In this document: positions 32,912 to 36,736 of the stretch, in pieces
How the letters are laid out: the number at the start of each line of letters is the position of its first letter
How positions within the stretch are numbered: position 1 is the stretch's first letter
DNA from: an uncultured Bacilli bacterium
GTDB lineage: Bacteria; Bacillota_I; Bacilli_A; RF39; UBA660
DNA: 36,736 bases
Direction of reading: 5' to 3'
Assembly (NCBI GenBank): GCA_944350445.1
Contig: CALVOW010000015.1
Coordinates: forward strand, 1-36,736
Translations under genes and position numbers: made by a program
The notes under the pieces: model-generated
Databases searched by the model: none
The model's input: only the letters and a program-made list of their open reading frames with translations
Told to the model about the DNA's origin: nothing

Positions 32912-33802
32912 ATGAAAAAACATAAAATAACTTTTATAATGATATTATTTTTTTTCATAGGCCTTTTAGTCCTATTATACCCATCAATTAGTAATTATCA
33001 TAATCAAAAAGTACAATCACAAGCTATTTTTGATTATGAAACAATATTAAATAATTATGATGATAACGATTATGAAAATTTCTTTTTGGAAGCTAAAAAA
33101 TACAATGATCAATTAAGTAAATTAACTAATCCTTTTATCACTCATGAAACTCTTAAAGGTTATAATGAGGCTTTAAATATTAATGGAAGTGGCATGATGG
33201 GGTATTTAACCATTAATAAAATTAAAGTCGAACTACCAATTTATCATGGAACAAGTGAAGATGTTTTAAATAAAGCTGTTGGTCATTTAGAAGGATCATC
33301 ACTTCCTATTGGTGGAGTAGGAACACATAGTGTTTTATCGGCTCATCGCGGATTACCTTCATCAAAATTATTTACTGAATTAGACAAATTAGAAATTGGT
33401 GATACATTTACAATCACTATTTTAAATCAAGTATTAACTTATGAAATTGATCAAATAACAATTGTTGAACCGTCAGATATTTCTAATTTAGAAATTAATC
33501 CAGATGAAGACTATGTTACTTTATTAACTTGTACCCCTTATGGTATTAATACTCATAGGTTATTAGTACGAGGGGTAAGAGTTTTAGATGGCGAGAAAAA
33601 AATCTATATTACAACTGAGGCTTTTCGAATTAATACTTTAATAGTTATGCCAGTAGTTGCTTTGCCAATAATTTTCATGTTATTAATTATAATATTAGTA
33701 AAACCTGTTAAAAATAATAAAAAGGTAAAAAAATATCTTCTTAATTTAAAAAATAAAATAAATAAATACGAGGGGGTAGGAGATAATGATAAAAAAATTT
33801 AG
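32912..33802 (+). CDS. Class C (pilus-polymerising) sortase
   Basis: 296 residues. An N-terminal membrane anchor (about 6-25) and a second one near the C-terminus (about 243-265) surround the catalytic barrel, the class C layout. Catalytic His145 is in SAHRGLPS, Cys207 in TLLTCTPYGINTHR and Arg216 follows. The lid region that usually carries D-P-F/W reads NPF at 73-75. It should link pilin subunits through LPXTG and pilin-motif lysine. ATG at 32912 is preferred (AGAGGAG just upstream); an ATG at 32897 overlaps that site. It overlaps the next gene by 17 bases. Confidence 0.94.
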   Translation: MKKHKITFIMILFFFIGLLVLLYPSISNYHNQKVQSQAIFDYETILNNYDDNDYENFFLEAKKYNDQLSKLTNPFITHETLKGYNEALNINGSGMMGYLTINKIKVELPIYHGTSEDVLNKAVGHLEGSSLPIGGVGTHSVLSAHRGLPSSKLFTELDKLEIGDTFTITILNQVLTYEIDQITIVEPSDISNLEINPDEDYVTLLTCTPYGINTHRLLVRGVRVLDGEKKIYITTEAFRINTLIVMPVVALPIIFMLLIIILVKPVKNNKKVKKYLLNLKNKINKYEGVGDNDKKI

Positions 33803-34667
33803 TTATTTATTTGTAATAGCATTTATATTTTTAAATTTTGTGCCAACGGTTTTGGCTCAAAATGATAATCTTATTGACTTTTCTAAAAAAGGAAGTATTG
33901 CAATTACTTTAAAAGAAAGTGAGTCAAAAGCACCAATATCAGGAGTCGAAATAACTATTTATAAGGTTGCTTCAATGGATATAAAAGATAATAATCTTAT
34001 TTTCAATTATGCCAGTGGTTTTGAAAATTGTAATGTTAGTTTAGATAATTTAAATAATGAAAATCTAGCAAGTAGTTTAGAAAAATGTATGGTTGCAAGT
34101 TCGGCTTTAAAATTTACGGAGACAACCTCTACAAATGGGACTGTATCTTTTAATAATTTAGATTTAGGTATTTATCAAGTTATCCAAACTAAAGAAAAAG
34201 AAGGTTATTCAAAAATTGCTTCATTTTTAGTTATGATACCAGAAAATATAAATAATAAATGGACTTATGATATTATAGCTGAGCCTAAAACTTCTATTTT
34301 TGAAGTAATGGATTTAACTATTCGTAAAGTTTGGAATAATACTATTTTAGAAATTACTGATAAAGTTACCGTTTCACTTTTAAAAGGTGAAGATGTTATT
34401 GAAACAGTTGAATTAAATCCTGATAATAATTGGACTTATACTTTTGAAAATATTGAAAAAAGTGATGATTATTCTGTTTTAGAAGTTAATGTTCCAACTG
34501 GATATGTTGCTACTTATCAAGAAAATAACAATATCTTTACTATTACTAATACTGATAAATTAGTACAAACAGGACAAAATAAAATTTTGCTTCTTTCTTT
34601 AGCAAGTATTGGTTTAATACTTTTAATAGTTGGCTTATTATTTGAAAAAAGGAAAAAATATGAGTAA
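33786..34667 (+). CDS. Basal/minor pilin with LVQTG sorting signal
   Basis: 293 residues. A signal peptide (about 1-24, ending VLA) is followed by a SpaA-like domain (about 36-170) with GSIAITLKESESKAPISGVE and LDLGIYQVIQTKEKEGY, then a Cna-B domain (about 175-250) with TIRKVWNN. The sorting signal is LVQTG at 259 with a hydrophobic helix and KRKKYE tail. Val replaces the usual Pro of LPXTG. This type of signal is common in the basal pilin of clostridial pilus operons, where it is read by its own sortase. That partner is probably the next gene, which it overlaps by eight bases. Confidence 0.9.
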   Translation: MIKKFSYLFVIAFIFLNFVPTVLAQNDNLIDFSKKGSIAITLKESESKAPISGVEITIYKVASMDIKDNNLIFNYASGFENCNVSLDNLNNENLASSLEKCMVASSALKFTETTSTNGTVSFNNLDLGIYQVIQTKEKEGYSKIASFLVMIPENINNKWTYDIIAEPKTSIFEVMDLTIRKVWNNTILEITDKVTVSLLKGEDVIETVELNPDNNWTYTFENIEKSDDYSVLEVNVPTGYVATYQENNNIFTITNTDKLVQTGQNKILLLSLASIGLILLIVGLLFEKRKKYE

Positions 34668-35253
34668 ATTGGGAAAAGTTTTTATTACTAGTGGCATTAT
34701 TTTAATTCTTTTTTCTTTTTCTTTATTAATAATTTATAATGTTGAAGATTACAAGGCCAAAGATGCTTCTTTAAAAATTTTAAAAGCAATTGAAGAAGAA
34801 AGAGAAATTGCTAGTAATATAGAAAATTTAAATAGTAACGATACCAAAAAACAAACTCTTACTATTGATGGAAATGATTATCTTGGTACTATAAATATTC
34901 CAGCTCTTAATTTAAATTTACCAATCTTGAATGATTTTAGTTATGATAAATTAAAAATAGCACCTTGTAGATATTATGGTTCGCTTTTAACTAATAATTT
35001 AATTATTTGTGGACACTCTTATAAGTCGCATTTTGCTTATCTTGGCAATTTAAAACAAAATGATTTAATTATCATAACAGATGCATCAAATAATAATTAT
35101 TTTTATGAAGTCTTAGAAGTGGAAATATTAGGATCAACTGATGTAGAGGAAATGATTAATAATGATTTTGATTTAACTTTATATACATGTACAAGTGATA
35201 GTCAAAAAAGAGTTACAATTCGTTGTAATCGTATTTATAAATCTTTTGAATAA
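34660..35253 (+). CDS. Second sortase, probably wall-anchoring
   Basis: 197 residues. One membrane anchor (about 7-27) and a linker are followed by the sortase barrel, starting YLGTINIPALNLNLPIL. His119 is in CGHSYKSHF, Cys177 in LYTCTSDSQ and Arg184 in RVTIRC. There is no C-terminal membrane segment and no lid, unlike the class C enzyme, so it likely joins the finished pilus (through the LVQTG basal pilin) to peptidoglycan. ATG at 34660 is chosen from AAGGAAA upstream; TTG at 34630 is less likely. It is the last gene of the operon; no clear terminator follows. Confidence 0.9.
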   Translation: MSKLGKVFITSGIILILFSFSLLIIYNVEDYKAKDASLKILKAIEEEREIASNIENLNSNDTKKQTLTIDGNDYLGTINIPALNLNLPILNDFSYDKLKIAPCRYYGSLLTNNLIICGHSYKSHFAYLGNLKQNDLIIITDASNNNYFYEVLEVEILGSTDVEEMINNDFDLTLYTCTSDSQKRVTIRCNRIYKSFE

Positions 35254-35266
35254 TATTTCTGGCATA

Positions 35267-35294
35267 ATTTGTCATTTGCTTTAAGATGATAAAT
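35267..35294. promoter_or_regulatory. Possible operator dyad over the 3D-domain promoter
   Basis: ATTTGTCAT (35267-35275) and ATGATAAAT (35286-35294) match as inverted repeats at 8 of 9 positions and enclose the -35 box. Confidence 0.35.
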
Positions 35295-35304
35295 ATGATA
35301 CAAT
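35276..35304 (+). promoter_or_regulatory. Promoter of the 3D-domain protein gene
   Basis: TTGCTT (35276-35281), 17 bases, TACAAT (35299-35304) with a TG one base before it (extended -10). AAGGAG lies 7 bases after and precedes the ATG by six. Confidence 0.75.
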
Positions 35305-35323
35305 ATTTTTGCAAGGAGATTTT

Positions 35324-36121
35324 ATGAAATTATTTTTAAATAACTTATTAAAGGGGTTATTAACAGCATTGGTAGTTGTTTCGTTAGGAGGATTTATTTC
35401 TTTAAATATAAAAATACCTCCAACAAAAACGATGGTTTTGGTTTCATCTAGCCTTGTAAATTCTATTAAAACAGAAGATAGTACTAATGTAATAGAAATT
35501 GCAGATGAAAATGAAGAAGAAATAGATGTTCAAATAGAAGAAAATATAGAGTCAAATGAAGATGAAAAAGATTTAGATAGTAACGAAGATACTGAAGATC
35601 AGGTAATTGAATCAGATAATACTGATAATTCTAATAGTTCTAGTCAAGAAACTAATACTCCGGTTCAAGAACCAAGTCAAGAAGAAAACACCGAAACTGA
35701 AGAAGTATCAGTTAAAGGCGAATATGCTCCTAATTTAGAAGTTGTAAATACTATTTCCCCTATTGAAACTTATTATGGAAAAATAACCGCCTATGGACCA
35801 GATTGTTATGGTTGTACAACTGGTATGACGGCTAGTGGGCAATATGTTATGGATGGCAATATCTATTATTATGATGAAACATTTGGCAATATTCGTATTG
35901 TTGCAGCTGATAGTTCTATTCCATTTGGTAGTATCATTAAAATAACCGGTTTAAATATTTCCAGTGATCCAGTAATTGCTATTGTTCTCGATCGAGGTGG
36001 CGCAATTGGTTTTGCCAGTGGTAAACATGCTTATTTTGATTTATTATATAAAAGCGAACAAGATGCTTTATCTTTTGGAGTCCAAACAGCAACTTTTGAA
36101 TTATTAAGAAAATCTTATTAA
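35324..36121 (+). CDS. 3D-domain (YabE/RpfB-like) cell-wall protein
   Basis: 265 residues. An N-terminal signal or membrane anchor (about 9-29) is followed by an acidic Glu/Asp/Ser/Asn linker (about 45-140) and a 3D domain (about 150-265). The three conserved aspartates are in VAADSSIPFG, LDRGGAIG and AYFDLLY. TAYGP and TASG complete the motif set. 3D domains have the MltA-like double-psi barrel and occur in proteins that remodel peptidoglycan, such as B. subtilis YabE and YocH. The G5 domain common in longer relatives is missing. ATG at 35324 is chosen from AAGGAG upstream; TTG at 35309 is less likely. Confidence 0.9.
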   Translation: MKLFLNNLLKGLLTALVVVSLGGFISLNIKIPPTKTMVLVSSSLVNSIKTEDSTNVIEIADENEEEIDVQIEENIESNEDEKDLDSNEDTEDQVIESDNTDNSNSSSQETNTPVQEPSQEENTETEEVSVKGEYAPNLEVVNTISPIETYYGKITAYGPDCYGCTTGMTASGQYVMDGNIYYYDETFGNIRIVAADSSIPFGSIIKITGLNISSDPVIAIVLDRGGAIGFASGKHAYFDLLYKSEQDALSFGVQTATFELLRKSY

Positions 36122-36135
36122 AAAGTAAAATATCG

Positions 36136-36166
36136 ACTATTAGTTATTTATCTAATAGTTTTTTTT
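36136..36166 (+). terminator. Terminator of the 3D-domain gene
   Basis: ACTATTAG (36136-36143) pairs with CTAATAGT (36152-36159), followed by a T-run. Confidence 0.75.
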
Positions 36167-36293
36167 AATTTTTTTTAAAATATAGTAATTTGATAAATTC
36201 AGCCAATTTTTCTTTGGAATTTTTTTGGGTTTTGTTGATTTTATTGATACTTGTAATTTTCAATTTGCTTTTTTGTGTTAGTTTTCTGTTGTA

Positions 36294-36330
36294 ATTTGAA
36301 AAAACATTGATTTGCTTCTCTTTTTCAAAT
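36294..36330. promoter_or_regulatory. Inverted repeat flanking the -35 of the second Rpn-like gene
   Basis: ATTTGAAAAA (36294-36303) and TTTTTCAAAT (36321-36330) are perfect 10-bp arms separated by 17 bases that hold the -35 box. The right arm touches the -10. A repressor site is a reasonable reading. Confidence 0.45.
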
Positions 36331-36335
36331 ATGCT
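36307..36335 (+). promoter_or_regulatory. Promoter of the second Rpn-like gene
   Basis: TTGATT (36307-36312), 17 bases, TATGCT (36330-36335). GGAAAGGAGG follows, four bases before the ATG. Confidence 0.5.
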
Positions 36336-36359
36336 ACCTTTAATTGGAAAGGAGGTTAA

Positions 36360-36736
36360 ATGGTTACAAAAAGTTTTTTAACAAGAGATGATTTGGTTAA
36401 ACTAGATAAAGAATTAAAGCTTATTCCTTTAACGTTTGATAAGATGTTTAAAAGTGTTTTTACTTATGATTTAGAGATTTTCAAAGAATTTTTAATTTTA
36501 GAAACAAATCTTGACTTAGATATAGAATCAACTAGTATCTCTTTATTAAATAGTGAACTACCTAAAGGAATTATTAAAGAATATCAAAAGACGATTGATA
36601 TTTATGTTTCTTTAAATGATAATACAAGAATTGATGTTGAATTAAACAATGCCAGTTACAATGACCTTTTAAGTATCAGAAATAGTTTATATGAAAGTAA
36701 ATTATTTAGTATGAGTCTTGAAAGTGGAGAGAGTAT
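36360..36736 (+). CDS. Second Rpn/PD-(D/E)XK nuclease-family protein, 3'-truncated by the window
   Basis: 125 residues are visible, with no stop before the window end. LIPLTFDKMFKSVF and KTIDIYVSLNDNTRIDVELNN correspond to the FDEAFKIMF and ERDVVVSI...KKIILEVN stretches of the gene at 21160. The Asp and Glu of the nuclease core are kept, and again Asn stands where Gln is usual (E-L-N). The two proteins are otherwise very different, so they are old paralogs. AAAGGAGG upstream gives a strong start. Whether the C-terminal part also has repeats cannot be seen. Confidence 0.82.
   Translation, partial: MVTKSFLTRDDLVKLDKELKLIPLTFDKMFKSVFTYDLEIFKEFLILETNLDLDIESTSISLLNSELPKGIIKEYQKTIDIYVSLNDNTRIDVELNNASYNDLLSIRNSLYESKLFSMSLESGES

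Noticed and set aside
36167-36290. Small gene or RNA in the AT-rich interval before the last gene
   Set aside because: No start with ribosome site, no stable hairpin and no conserved motif could be recognised; only T-rich sequence is seen.

Overview
The window is AT-rich, Gram-positive DNA from an uncultured, probably host-associated Bacilli/Firmicutes lineage. This rests on the gene order rlmN-prpC-prkC-rsgA-rpe (typical of Firmicutes), the cotJ spore-coat genes, LPXTG-type sortase pili and strong low-GC promoters. TGA is used as a stop (rlmN, prpC and the tip pilin end in it), so the standard bacterial code applies, not the Mycoplasma code. No rRNA, tRNA, CRISPR array or classical insertion sequence was seen.

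Layout. 1-7658 is a surface-adhesin block: a 5'-truncated Ig/MBG-repeat adhesin with a lectin-like C-terminus, a small membrane protein, a 1334-residue adhesin that starts with a type IV prepilin signal, a second small membrane protein and a minor pseudopilin. 7708-10641 is smc. 10817-12697 encodes a TasA-like-leader surface protein with two tandem DUF6273/C-type-lectin-like domains. Each domain ends in a GC-rich segment that differs from the other mainly at first and second codon positions, the mark of a diversity-generating retroelement (DGR) variable region. A convergent membrane metalloprotease gene follows (12738-13805). 13902-18874 is the housekeeping operon rlmN-prpC-prkC-rsgA-rpe, then a degenerate adenosine-deaminase-like gene and prs. 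21160-22218 is an Rpn-like PD-(D/E)XK protein. 22382-23814 (minus strand) holds cotJC, a CotJA/CotJB-like fusion and an unknown gene. 23881-26229 holds a SEDS glycosyltransferase and a LysM protein with a dead amidase domain. 26469-35253 is a complete sortase-pilus operon. 35324-36121 is a 3D-domain cell-wall protein, and a second Rpn-like gene runs off the right end.

How the genes may work together. The window is dominated by cell-surface functions: type IV pilin-like adhesins, a sortase-built pilus with its own signal peptidase and two sortases, and a putative hypervariable lectin-like protein. PrkC/PrpC sense peptidoglycan and signal. The cotJ, SEDS and signal-less LysM genes suggest spore-envelope work. 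The most notable observation is the DGR-like target with two variable regions. Its reverse transcriptase and template repeat are not in the window, so they would act in trans.
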